From: an uncultured archaeon
GTDB taxonomy: Archaea; Thermoproteota; Nitrososphaeria; Nitrososphaerales; CALBXV01
NCBI GenBank assembly: GCA_937890045.1
Contig: CALBXV010000056.1
Span: 1 to 5,702, forward strand
Reading direction: 5' to 3'
DNA length: 5,702 nucleotides
A program made the translations under genes and the position numbers. Positions 1-5,702 of this stretch are shown here, in pieces. Every line of letters begins with the position of its first letter. Position 1 is the stretch's first letter. The notes under the pieces are model-generated. The model had not been told where the DNA came from and searched no databases. It saw only the letters and a list, made by a program, of their open reading frames with translations.

Positions 1-297
1 GTTTGGATACCAAGAGTAAATACAGTTGAAGGTATTACACAGGAACATATAGACAAATGGGGATGGAAAGTTAGTAGTAAAGGTTGGGTAAACTATCCAG
101 ATTATCAAGCACGAGTATATAGAAATGTAGATTCAATTCATTGGACAAGAAAAGTTCATGAATATATTGTAGGAACTAAAGAATATTCACATCTTCCACC
201 ACATGAAGAATTAAGTTTATATCATCATAAGACAATAGATAAACAAGAACAACAAAACAGGTTATATAGTGATATTTTGGAGAATAATAGACAATAA
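1..297 (+). CDS. Glycosyltransferase family 2-like protein, C-terminal part (5' end outside window)
   Basis: Frame 1 is open from the first base to TAA at 295-297, giving the last 98 residues of a protein that starts upstream. The visible part resembles the C-terminal half of GT-A inverting glycosyltransferases of family 2 (WaaE/SunS-like and TPR-associated types). It has a Pro-Asp-Tyr-Gln-x-Arg-Val motif (visible residues 33-39), an Ile-x-Trp followed by Val-His-Glu (46-54), and a His-His pair near the end (75-76). In this family the PDxQxR and VHE segments lie after the catalytic core and help shape the acceptor site. The nucleotide-sugar-binding half with its DxD motif is off the window, so donor and acceptor cannot be read. 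The last 29 bases overlap the next gene. The product is probably cytoplasmic, as no hydrophobic segment is visible. The GT2 assignment is fairly secure from the motif spacing; the substrate is unknown. Confidence 0.8.
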   Translation, partial: VWIPRVNTVEGITQEHIDKWGWKVSSKGWVNYPDYQARVYRNVDSIHWTRKVHEYIVGTKEYSHLPPHEELSLYHHKTIDKQEQQNRLYSDILENNRQ

Positions 298-1138
298 ACT
301 TTATCACGTAGATGAGGTTGAAAAATTAGGGTTTGAACAATCTGAGGGATTACGGATACCAGATGAGTATTTAGAATCTCAACAATTTACGATTTTAAGA
401 ATGGCGCACGGTATCGGTGATTGGGGAATTATATCTGCAATGCCTCGATTACTTAAAGAAAAGTATCCTGATTGTAAAGTTTATGTATCATCAAAAGAAA
501 TGGTTTACTCGTTACTTAGTTATTCACATAATAATATGGAAATCATTTTTAAAAATAATCCTTATGTAGATTCATTTAAGGATTATATTCGTGGTGAAAT
601 ATTTCATGACCATTATCGTATATATGAGAAAGATAATCCTAATGTTCCTTTAGTTGAACAAATTTTAAAATTCTGGCAATTTGAACCAAATGAGTATGTA
701 GATAATAAACCTGAGTTATATTGGTCTGATAAAGAAATAGGTATTGGAGATTCAATCATAAGTGAAACAGTTGGTAGTGATGAATTTGGAGCACTTTTAA
801 TTTCTGATAGGTTTGGAACTCAATGTGGAAAGTATGATGAAAAATCTTATAATAGTGATACTGAAAAGATTACGAAGGTATTAAAAGATAATCCACTTCC
901 GTATTTTTATTATTCTTTTAAACAGTTAAAAGATACACCATTTAATTTTATAAATAAGGCTTTGGATTTAAGACATATGGATATACGAATACAATTGTAT
1001 ATTAGATCAAAGGCAAAGTTAAATGTAGGAAATCAATGTGGTACTATGCAAACTGTATGTAGATATTCAGAGGTGCACACAGCACAAAGACAATTTCCTA
1101 TTGGGGGTAATTTTATTAAAAATGAAATTTATTTATGA
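269..1138 (+). CDS. GT9 / heptosyltransferase-like GT-B glycosyltransferase
   Basis: A 289-residue protein. After a short N-terminal extension, a beta strand and glycine turn (Thr-Ile-Leu-Arg-Met-Ala-His-Gly-Ile-Gly-Asp, 41-51) leads into a helix ending in a Pro-Arg-Leu-Leu-Lys-x-Lys-Tyr-Pro pattern and the strand 'KVYVSS' (70-75). This is the opening typical of ADP-heptose:LPS heptosyltransferase-like GT-B proteins, as is the Asn-Pro-Tyr-Val-Asp at 97-101. Near the C-terminus, Arg-Ser-Lys-Ala-Lys-Leu-Asn-Val-Gly-Asn-Gln-Cys-Gly-Thr-Met (246-260) matches the donor-site element, where a typical member has Ser-Gly in place of Cys-Gly. At 289 residues it is somewhat shorter than bacterial GT9 enzymes (about 320-350). 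I took the GTG at 269 as start: the frame is open only from 239, a weak AGG lies at 259-261, and the next in-frame ATG (401) would cut into the first beta strand. The gene overlaps its upstream neighbour by 29 bases and the next by ATGA. Sugar and acceptor are unknown. Confidence 0.68.
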   Translation: MIFWRIIDNKLYHVDEVEKLGFEQSEGLRIPDEYLESQQFTILRMAHGIGDWGIISAMPRLLKEKYPDCKVYVSSKEMVYSLLSYSHNNMEIIFKNNPYVDSFKDYIRGEIFHDHYRIYEKDNPNVPLVEQILKFWQFEPNEYVDNKPELYWSDKEIGIGDSIISETVGSDEFGALLISDRFGTQCGKYDEKSYNSDTEKITKVLKDNPLPYFYYSFKQLKDTPFNFINKALDLRHMDIRIQLYIRSKAKLNVGNQCGTMQTVCRYSEVHTAQRQFPIGGNFIKNEIYL

Positions 1139-2781
1139 GCTATTTGGTCAAATATATGAACAGTAAAGTTATATATACAACTATATTTGGTGATTATGAC
1201 ACTTTAGTAGATCCACATTTTATTGATAAAGGGTGGGACTACATTTGTTTTACTGATAGTGAAAATTTAAGTTCAGATGTATGGGAAATTAGGAAGTGTA
1301 CACCTTATTATACAGATTTAACGAGAAGTGCTAAAAGATATAAAATTTTACCACATAGGTTTTTAAATGAATATGAGTATAGTATTTTTATAGATGGTAA
1401 CTTAACAGTTAGGGGTAATATAGATCAGTTAATTAATAGTTGTAATGTATCTTTCTTTGATCATGCACAGAATAAACTTGACCCTAGAAATTGTATTTAT
1501 AAGGAAGCTGATGCTATTTTTCAATTAGGTAAGAAAAATAATGGTAATTATAAGGATAATCCTGTATTAATAAAAAATCAAATTGATAGATATAAAAAAG
1601 AAGGATATCCTAAGAATAATGGTTTAATTACAGGAATGATTATATTACGGAAACATAATGAAAAAGATTGTATTGAGACTATGGAAGAGTGGTGGAATGA
1701 AATAAAGTATAACAGTAAAAGAGATCAATTAAGTTTTAATTATGCGGCGTGGAAAACTGATTTAAAATTTAGTTATTTGGAAGGTGATTCAAGAAACAAT
1801 AAATGGTTTTTAAGTTTAGGAAAACATACAGGAAAAGGAAAGAAAACTAAAATTGAATACGAACCTATTAATTTAGATTATTTTTTACAAATGGAATTAC
1901 AATCAGGTGGCGGTGGAAAGGAAGTTATTTTAAATGACTACAAGTTAAAAACAGTTGGTGATGTTGTAAATTATTGGAAGAATGAAAAAAATAGACAGAA
2001 GGTTAAATTAGATTCAACTAATTGGCAATATTATAATACAATGATGGCTGGATTTAAGTATGATATTGATGACCATCATGAGATTGGATGGCATAATTTA
2101 ACTGAAGATTATTTTAAGAAAAGGAAAGATATGTCTGATTTAGATATAGAAAAGTTTCTTAGAAATAGTCCTGTAGAGTTTGATAATGGATTTATTAGAC
2201 ACGGTTATCATAGAGCCTGTGCTATGATAGGCAGGTTAATAAGGGGTGAAAAATATTTTCCTTTTTATATGTTAAAGGATAATATTTATAATAAACCACG
2301 TAAGAAGGATGGTATACATAGAGTTTATTCTCCAGTTTCTAAACTTAGAAATATTTTAGAATTGGATTCTATGGGATTTCCGAGGGAAGAATATACTTTA
2401 ACACAAAGTGCTATTCTTACATTAATGGGAATTAGACAAAATGATGATGTAGATGTAATAGTTTCTACAGCACTGAGAAATCAGTTATTAGGTGGAGAGG
2501 TTGAACATATTAAGAAAGGAAATGTAGAAATATTTTCACTCAATAGATTAAAATTTGCATACTTTGATGCACAGAGTGATGATGATTTAATAAAAAATTA
2601 TAGTAAAATAATTGATGGTTATAACTTTTTACAACCACGGTTTTATTTCGCTAGAAAAAATAAATCCAGTGAAAGAGATAAAACAGATTGGGAAGGAATT
2701 TATAATTTCAAAGTTAAGGAATTATATAAGGGTTATCCATTTAATGTATTTACAAAAGAAGAATGGGGTTTTAATGAATAA
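1135..2781 (+). CDS. Multidomain protein: DUF616/TOD1-like glycosyltransferase domain fused to ParB/Srx-like and nucleotidyltransferase-like regions
   Basis: A 548-residue protein. Residues 11-240 look like the DUF616 (TOD1/MUCI70 glycosyltransferase-like) domain: 'VIYTTIFGDYD' at the N-terminus, 'ICFTD' (37-41), Lys-x-Leu-Pro-His-Arg (70-75, KILPHR), the acidic Phe-Ile-Asp-Gly-Asn (85-89) where GT-A enzymes place their DxD-type metal site, and 'RDQLSFNYAAWK' (196-207). A Ser-Gly-Gly-Gly-Gly stretch (257-261) may be a linker. The middle part has His-Gly-Tyr-His-Arg-Ala-Cys-Ala (356-363), recalling the G-x-H-R motif of ParB/sulfiredoxin-like domains. The last part has Asn-Asp-Asp-Val-Asp-Val-Ile-Val-Ser (436-444), then 'GYNFLQPRFYFARK' (495-508) and Arg-Asp-x-x-Asp (514-518), suggesting a LicD/minimal-nucleotidyltransferase-like fold. 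No membrane segment is seen. The start at 1135 overlaps the previous stop as ATGA. An ATG at 1156 (residue 8) is a possible alternative, since the domain's first strand begins only at residue 11. The N-terminal call is good; the functions of the other two regions are inference. Confidence 0.72.
   Translation: MSYLVKYMNSKVIYTTIFGDYDTLVDPHFIDKGWDYICFTDSENLSSDVWEIRKCTPYYTDLTRSAKRYKILPHRFLNEYEYSIFIDGNLTVRGNIDQLINSCNVSFFDHAQNKLDPRNCIYKEADAIFQLGKKNNGNYKDNPVLIKNQIDRYKKEGYPKNNGLITGMIILRKHNEKDCIETMEEWWNEIKYNSKRDQLSFNYAAWKTDLKFSYLEGDSRNNKWFLSLGKHTGKGKKTKIEYEPINLDYFLQMELQSGGGGKEVILNDYKLKTVGDVVNYWKNEKNRQKVKLDSTNWQYYNTMMAGFKYDIDDHHEIGWHNLTEDYFKKRKDMSDLDIEKFLRNSPVEFDNGFIRHGYHRACAMIGRLIRGEKYFPFYMLKDNIYNKPRKKDGIHRVYSPVSKLRNILELDSMGFPREEYTLTQSAILTLMGIRQNDDVDVIVSTALRNQLLGGEVEHIKKGNVEIFSLNRLKFAYFDAQSDDDLIKNYSKIIDGYNFLQPRFYFARKNKSSERDKTDWEGIYNFKVKELYKGYPFNVFTKEEWGFNE
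2765..2768 (+). promoter_or_regulatory. Shine-Dalgarno-like GGGG deciding the start at 2774
   Basis: A purine-rich GAATGGGG lies 5 bases before ATG 2774, inside the end of the upstream gene. It favours 2774 over the in-frame ATG at 2612 as the start of the GT8-like gene and suggests that ribosomes finishing the upstream gene restart here. Confidence 0.55.
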
Positions 2782-3538
2782 TGTAGTATTCATTCCAGCT
2801 ATAAAAATAAGTGAAAGAGGTTCTTCTTATGACTATTCTATTGATAGTTGGAAACAATGGTGTAATAAAAATAATAGTGAATTGTTAGTATTAGATGAGT
2901 TATTATATCCAATAGATTATATGAAAATAACTTGGCAAAGATATTATTTGTTTGATATATTAGAATCTAATAATATTGAATATGACCAAATTCTTATGGT
3001 TGATGCTGATACAATAGTTCATCCAGATTGTTCTAATTTCTTTGAAGAATCTGAAGGTAAATATTGTGGAGTGATGAATGATGGAGATTATGAATGGGTA
3101 TTAAGAAGTATAAAAGGATTTGGTGAAGAGTTATTTGATAAAAGGAAGGTTAAACCTTGGACATATATTAACGGAGGGTTTCAGATTGTCAATGATTCAC
3201 ATAAAGGGTTTTTTAATACTATGAGAGAATATTATTCTGATAATAGTGATTGGATTAATAAAACTATTAGTAAGTTAAAAACGGCTACAGACCAAACTAT
3301 ATTGAATTTTATGTTAAATAAAAATAAGGTTGATGTAAAAATATTACCAAATTGCTATAATTTACAGGATTTATTTAGAAAAAATTTATTATATATAGAT
3401 AAACAATGTTGGTGGACTGATGAATTACATTTTTTAGATGCAGGTTGGGTATATCATTTTAATGCTATACCACAAAATGATATGGGTAGAGATGCAAATT
3501 ATTGGATAAGAAGAACTTATAAGGAGTTATACGGATGA
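2774..3538 (+). CDS. GT-A fold glycosyltransferase, GT8-like
   Basis: A 254-residue protein, most likely a cytoplasmic retaining-type nucleotide-sugar transferase. The first strand is 'NNVVFIPAIKI' (2-12). A helix around residues 50-66 (Lys-Ile-Thr-Trp-Gln-Arg-Tyr) precedes the metal-binding strand 'QILMVDADTIVHP' (72-84), whose Asp77-Ala-Asp79 is the DxD motif that holds the divalent metal and the donor diphosphate. Tyr-Ile-Asn-Gly-Gly-Phe-Gln (131-137) and Thr-Asp-Gln-Thr (172-175) correspond to the donor/acceptor-site 'NxG' and 'DQ' elements of GT8-like enzymes. Leu-Pro-x-x-Tyr-Asn (191-196) and the late 'VYHFNAIPQND' (226-236) complete the fold pattern, with a C-terminal metal-site His at 228. 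The start is ATG 2774, not the in-frame ATG at 2612, because the extra 54 residues lie wholly inside the upstream gene, look like out-of-frame translation, and GGGG at 2765-2768 is well placed for 2774. It overlaps the previous gene by 8 bases. Donor sugar unknown. Confidence 0.8.
   Translation: MNNVVFIPAIKISERGSSYDYSIDSWKQWCNKNNSELLVLDELLYPIDYMKITWQRYYLFDILESNNIEYDQILMVDADTIVHPDCSNFFEESEGKYCGVMNDGDYEWVLRSIKGFGEELFDKRKVKPWTYINGGFQIVNDSHKGFFNTMREYYSDNSDWINKTISKLKTATDQTILNFMLNKNKVDVKILPNCYNLQDLFRKNLLYIDKQCWWTDELHFLDAGWVYHFNAIPQNDMGRDANYWIRRTYKELYG
3522..3526 (+). promoter_or_regulatory. Shine-Dalgarno sequence AGGAG for the gene starting at 3535
   Basis: AAGGAG with an 8-base gap to ATG 3535 is the strongest ribosome-binding site in the window. 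It lies within the last codons of the GT8-like gene and supports both the 3535 start and a bacterial or phage type of translation. Confidence 0.75.
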
Positions 3539-4443
3539 AAGTAGCATTCTTTTCAGAAACAGGGGATAATAAAAAGTATCCAAAAAACTTTCCAAACTCT
3601 CGTACAGAAGTGGCATGGTGTTTGGCACTCGATGCACCAATGTGTAGTTTACATGCCAGACCACAGGAACATTTTGATTTAGGTATTGTTATTATTCCAA
3701 AGGAACAACCAAAAGTAAGTTTAAATTATATACGAGGTTGTTGTGATAAGGTGGCAGTAATGCAAGAAGGTCCACATTGGTACTTTCAAGATTATGAGAT
3801 AGATAAGCAGTTTCATTATTATAATACCTTGATGGATGCAGATTGGGTTTATTGTCATAATGAATCTGATGTAAATTATTATTTAGGATTAGGTTGTAAG
3901 GATGTAAGAGTGATGAGAAGTTTGATGATACCATATAACTTAGTTCCAAGAAGTGAGTGGGGTGATGCAGTTATCATTGGTGGAAACTTTGTTAGTTGGT
4001 ATGGTGGATTTGATTCTTATATTGTGGCGAGAGAAATAGGTGATCCAATTTGGGCCCCGTCTATGGGAAGAAAACAACCTCAAGAGGATGCAATTGAAGA
4101 TATTAAGTATATGCCTTATATGAATTGGAGAGAATGGATTGTAGCACTTAGTCAGTTTAATATAGGTGTTCATTTAATGAGAACACATGCTGCTGGAACA
4201 TTTGCTATGAATTGTGCTTGGCATGGTATTCCTTGTATTGGTTATAAAGGATTAGATACGCAGGAGAATTGCCATCCACTTACTACAGTAAAAGTTGGTG
4301 ATTTGGATCATGCAGTAGAAATTGCTAATAAGTTAAAACAGAATAAATTTTATAATATGTGTAGTCAAACTTCTCGAGAAAGGTTTGAAAGATTTTATAC
4401 TGAAGAAGAATGGTTAGAAAATTGGGAGTTACAATGGAGATAG
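3535..4443 (+). CDS. GT-B-like glycosyltransferase (GT4/GT1-type C-terminal domain)
   Basis: A 302-residue protein. The N-terminal half (about 1-135) has alternating strands such as 'KVAFFSETGD' (2-11), 'HFDLGIVIIPKE' (46-57) and 'KVAVMQEGPHWYFQDY' (72-87), consistent with an acceptor-side Rossmann-like domain. The C-terminal half begins with 'DAVIIGGNFVSWYGGFDSY' (144-162). It then has a helix and 'FNIGVHLMRTHAAGTFAMNCAWHGIPCIG' (208-236, summarised by its Ala-Ala-Gly-Thr-Phe and His-Gly-Ile-Pro-x-Ile-Gly elements). In GT-B enzymes such as GT4 this region places small residues against the donor phosphate and ends in G-x-P-x-I/V-G. 'RERFERFYTEEEWLENW' (281-297) is the final helix, typical of the GT4 end. 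The classical E-x7-E motif of retaining GT4 enzymes is not evident, so the family call is by fold only. The start is ATG 3535, which overlaps the previous stop (ATGA) and has AGGAG at 3522-3526. It could instead be a glycan-binding relative without catalysis. Confidence 0.66.
   Translation: MKVAFFSETGDNKKYPKNFPNSRTEVAWCLALDAPMCSLHARPQEHFDLGIVIIPKEQPKVSLNYIRGCCDKVAVMQEGPHWYFQDYEIDKQFHYYNTLMDADWVYCHNESDVNYYLGLGCKDVRVMRSLMIPYNLVPRSEWGDAVIIGGNFVSWYGGFDSYIVAREIGDPIWAPSMGRKQPQEDAIEDIKYMPYMNWREWIVALSQFNIGVHLMRTHAAGTFAMNCAWHGIPCIGYKGLDTQENCHPLTTVKVGDLDHAVEIANKLKQNKFYNMCSQTSRERFERFYTEEEWLENWELQWR
4424..4428 (+). promoter_or_regulatory. Shine-Dalgarno sequence GGGAG deciding the start at 4434
   Basis: GGGAG stands 5 bases before ATG 4434 and lies downstream of the alternative ATG at 4410, so it can serve only the later start. 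This agrees with the family N-terminus beginning directly at the Rossmann strand. Confidence 0.65.
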
Positions 4444-5309
4444 GTATAATAGGATTTGGTTATGTAGGAAAGGCTATGCATTCGGTTCTTTCACCACATT
4501 ATAAAGTTAGAACATATGATACAAATGGTAATGGGTCGAGTACTAAAGTTGATGATGTAATTAAAAAGTCAGAAGTTATATTTGTATGTGTTCCAACGCC
4601 AATGAAAAAAGATGGTAGTTGTGATACATCTATAGTAGAGAAAGTAATTAAAGATATTAATAAAACTGCTAAAGGTAGATGGTATAATCCAGATTCAGAA
4701 TTAAAAACAGTAGTAATAAAATCAACTGTTCCACCAGGAACTACTGAAAGGTTGAATAAAGAATATAAAAAGAAACGAGGAGTAGTTACTGTAGTTTTTA
4801 ATCCTGAATTTCTTACTGAAAGACACTTTTTAGAAGATATAAAAAATCCTAAACGTATTATACTGGGAGGTCCGAGACCACAAACTACAACTCTTAAACA
4901 ATTATATTCAAGAATATATCCTACAACACCTATTATTAAAACAGGTTCAAATACGGCAGAAATGGTTAAGTATTTTATTAATGCATTTTTGGCAACAAAA
5001 GTATCATTTGCTAATGAAATTTATAAGATTTGTGAGAAGTTAGATATAGATTATGATAAGGTTGTAGAGTATGTTTTATATGATGATAGGATAGGCAAAT
5101 CACATTTAACAGTTCCAGGTCCAGATGATGAGTTTGGATTTGGTGGACATTGTTTACCCAAAGATTTAAATGCACTAATAAGTGTAGCTGTAGAAAATTC
5201 GTTAGGTCTTTATATTAATGTTTTATCGGGAGTATTAGAAACTAATGATAAGGTTAGAAAAAATAGAGATTGGGAAGAAATGAAAGGGAGAGCAGTAGTA
5301 GATGAATAA
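4434..5309 (+). CDS. UDP-glucose/GDP-mannose dehydrogenase family protein, short form without C-terminal UDP-binding domain
   Basis: A 291-residue protein of the family that oxidises the C6 hydroxyl of a nucleotide sugar to a carboxylate in two NAD-dependent steps. The Rossmann domain opens with Gly-Phe-Gly-Tyr-Val-Gly (7-12), and Asp29 ends the second strand, as expected for NAD. Next come 'VIFVCVPTP' (48-56), Ser-Thr-Val-Pro-Pro-Gly-Thr-Thr (97-104) and Asn-Pro-Glu-Phe-Leu (123-127), whose Glu125 lies at the catalytic-site position. The central helical domain has 'AEMVKYFINAFLATK' (175-189), with Lys179 and Asn183 matching the substrate-binding Lys and Asn. The catalytic loop is Gly-Phe-Gly-Gly-His-Cys-Leu-Pro-Lys-Asp (235-244), with Cys240 as the nucleophile. 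Usual members are 390-460 residues; this one stops right after the central domain. The start is ATG 4434 rather than 4410, since the family begins at the 'IGIIGFGYVG' strand and GGGAG at 4424-4428 fits. It overlaps the upstream gene by 10 bases. Family certain; substrate open. Confidence 0.9.
   Translation: MEIGIIGFGYVGKAMHSVLSPHYKVRTYDTNGNGSSTKVDDVIKKSEVIFVCVPTPMKKDGSCDTSIVEKVIKDINKTAKGRWYNPDSELKTVVIKSTVPPGTTERLNKEYKKKRGVVTVVFNPEFLTERHFLEDIKNPKRIILGGPRPQTTTLKQLYSRIYPTTPIIKTGSNTAEMVKYFINAFLATKVSFANEIYKICEKLDIDYDKVVEYVLYDDRIGKSHLTVPGPDDEFGFGGHCLPKDLNALISVAVENSLGLYINVLSGVLETNDKVRKNRDWEEMKGRAVVDE
5286..5290 (+). promoter_or_regulatory. Weak, distant Shine-Dalgarno-like GGGAG for the gene starting at 5302
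   Basis: AAAGGGAG ends 11 bases before ATG 5302, longer than the usual 5-9 base gap. Initiation here probably depends on coupling with the upstream gene, whose stop overlaps the start by 8 bases. Confidence 0.4.
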
Positions 5310-5702
5310 ATATCAATTATCAGAATTAGACTTAAAGAAGTGTGCATTAATAATAAATAAATTAGATAGAGTTGTTAGAGATTTAAGTACTTCAAATAAT
5401 GAGAGTATAAATCACGGTAGAGCAGTTTATTGGGATAAGAAAAATAAACTTTATTATAAGGTTTTTAATAAGGGTTATATTAGAAGACAGAATTTTATAA
5501 CTGCATATGAGGCTGGATTTTTTGATAAATTAGCTCCAGCTCTTATTGGTTTAATTTACGATGATGAAGATGTAGTTGGATATGTAACTAAAGAGGGTAA
5601 ACTATTATCAGACTCAGAATTCGATTTTAAGGTGGTTCCTGAGGGTTTCCTGACACTTTTAAAAGAGACTATTAAAGATACTAACCTATTTTATTACGAC
5701 CT
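5302..5702 (+). CDS. Possible protein kinase/phosphotransferase-fold protein, N-terminal part (3' end outside window)
   Basis: The frame from ATG 5302 is open to the window end, giving 133 full codons with no stop. After a helical N-terminus (about 7-32), there is a strand pair 'RAVYWDKKNKLYYKVFNK' (40-57) with Lys53 in a Tyr-Tyr-Lys-Val-Phe context. A helix follows containing Glu70 ('FITAYEAGFFDKLAPAL', 65-81). Then 'LIGLIYDDEDVVGYVTKEG' (81-99) resembles the last N-lobe strands and hinge of aminoglycoside-phosphotransferase or small-molecule kinase folds, and the final visible residues Phe-Tyr-Tyr-Asp (130-133) could be the start of a catalytic loop of D-L-x-x-x-N type. Spacing from Lys53 to Asp133 (80 residues) is plausible for a kinase. 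The ATG overlaps the previous gene by 8 bases (stop TAA 5307-5309), and GGGAG at 5286-5290 is somewhat distant. It could act as a sugar or lipid kinase in the same glycan pathway. This is a fold-level guess, as the decisive C-lobe is missing. Confidence 0.45.
   Translation, partial: MNKYQLSELDLKKCALIINKLDRVVRDLSTSNNESINHGRAVYWDKKNKLYYKVFNKGYIRRQNFITAYEAGFFDKLAPALIGLIYDDEDVVGYVTKEGKLLSDSEFDFKVVPEGFLTLLKETIKDTNLFYYD

Noticed and set aside
949..956. TATAAATA, identical to the T4-type late promoter core
   Set aside because: It sits inside a coding region far from any gene start, and an 8-base A/T string is expected a few times by chance in DNA this AT-rich.
2612..2773. N-terminal extension of the GT8-like gene to ATG 2612
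   Set aside because: It lies entirely within the conserved end of the upstream gene in another frame, reads as low-information sequence, and a good ribosome site serves ATG 2774, where the fold's first strand begins.
3692..3949. Minus-strand open frame of 85 codons
   Set aside because: It is antisense to the GT-B-like gene. Its Asn/Leu/Tyr-rich product has no recognisable motif, as expected for a chance open frame opposite AT-rich coding DNA.
4052..4057. GGGCCC palindrome, striking against the AT-rich background
   Set aside because: It is a single six-base palindrome within codons of the GT-B-like gene, with no extended stem and no poly-T tract, so there is no terminator or site to support.
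3940..4173. Minus-strand open frame of 77 codons
   Set aside because: It is antisense to the most conserved part of the GT-B-like gene and shows no motif or ribosome site, so it is a shadow frame.
4410..4433. Earlier ATG for the dehydrogenase gene
   Set aside because: It adds eight residues before the Rossmann strand that the family does not need, and the GGGAG site lies downstream of it, pointing to ATG 4434.

Overview
The window is AT-rich DNA (roughly 30% G+C by eye), and every base belongs to a plus-strand coding frame. It holds seven genes in a row: two run off the ends and five are complete. Each gene overlaps the next by 4 to 29 bases, leaving no intergenic space, no internal terminator and no RNA gene. 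Several starts have Shine-Dalgarno-like sequences, and TGA, TAA and TAG all act as stops, so this is bacterial-type translation with the standard code. The compact overlapping layout, the low G+C and the unusual short or fused enzymes fit a large tailed bacteriophage of the aquatic type that carries a glycan-modification cassette. No virion, replication or lysis gene is visible, so an AT-rich bacterial surface-polysaccharide locus cannot be excluded.

Layout: 1-297 is the C-terminal end of a GT2-type glycosyltransferase. 269-1138 is a GT9/heptosyltransferase-like protein with a GTG start. 1135-2781 is a 548-residue multidomain protein: an N-terminal DUF616/TOD1-like glycosyltransferase domain, a middle part with a ParB/sulfiredoxin-like G-x-H-R motif, and a C-terminal part with a nucleotidyltransferase-like D-D-x-D motif. 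2774-3538 is a GT-A (GT8-like) glycosyltransferase. 3535-4443 is a GT-B-like glycosyltransferase. 4434-5309 is a UDP-sugar 6-dehydrogenase-like enzyme without the usual C-terminal UDP-binding domain. 5302-5702 is the start of a possible kinase/phosphotransferase-fold protein, cut by the window end.

Taken together, the genes look like one translationally coupled unit that oxidises a nucleotide sugar to a uronic acid form, transfers several sugars one after another, and perhaps adds a phosphate or phosphoryl group. The product would be a decorated glycan on virion proteins or on a host surface polymer. The individual family calls rest on visible motifs. The pathway, acceptor and sugar specificities are inference.
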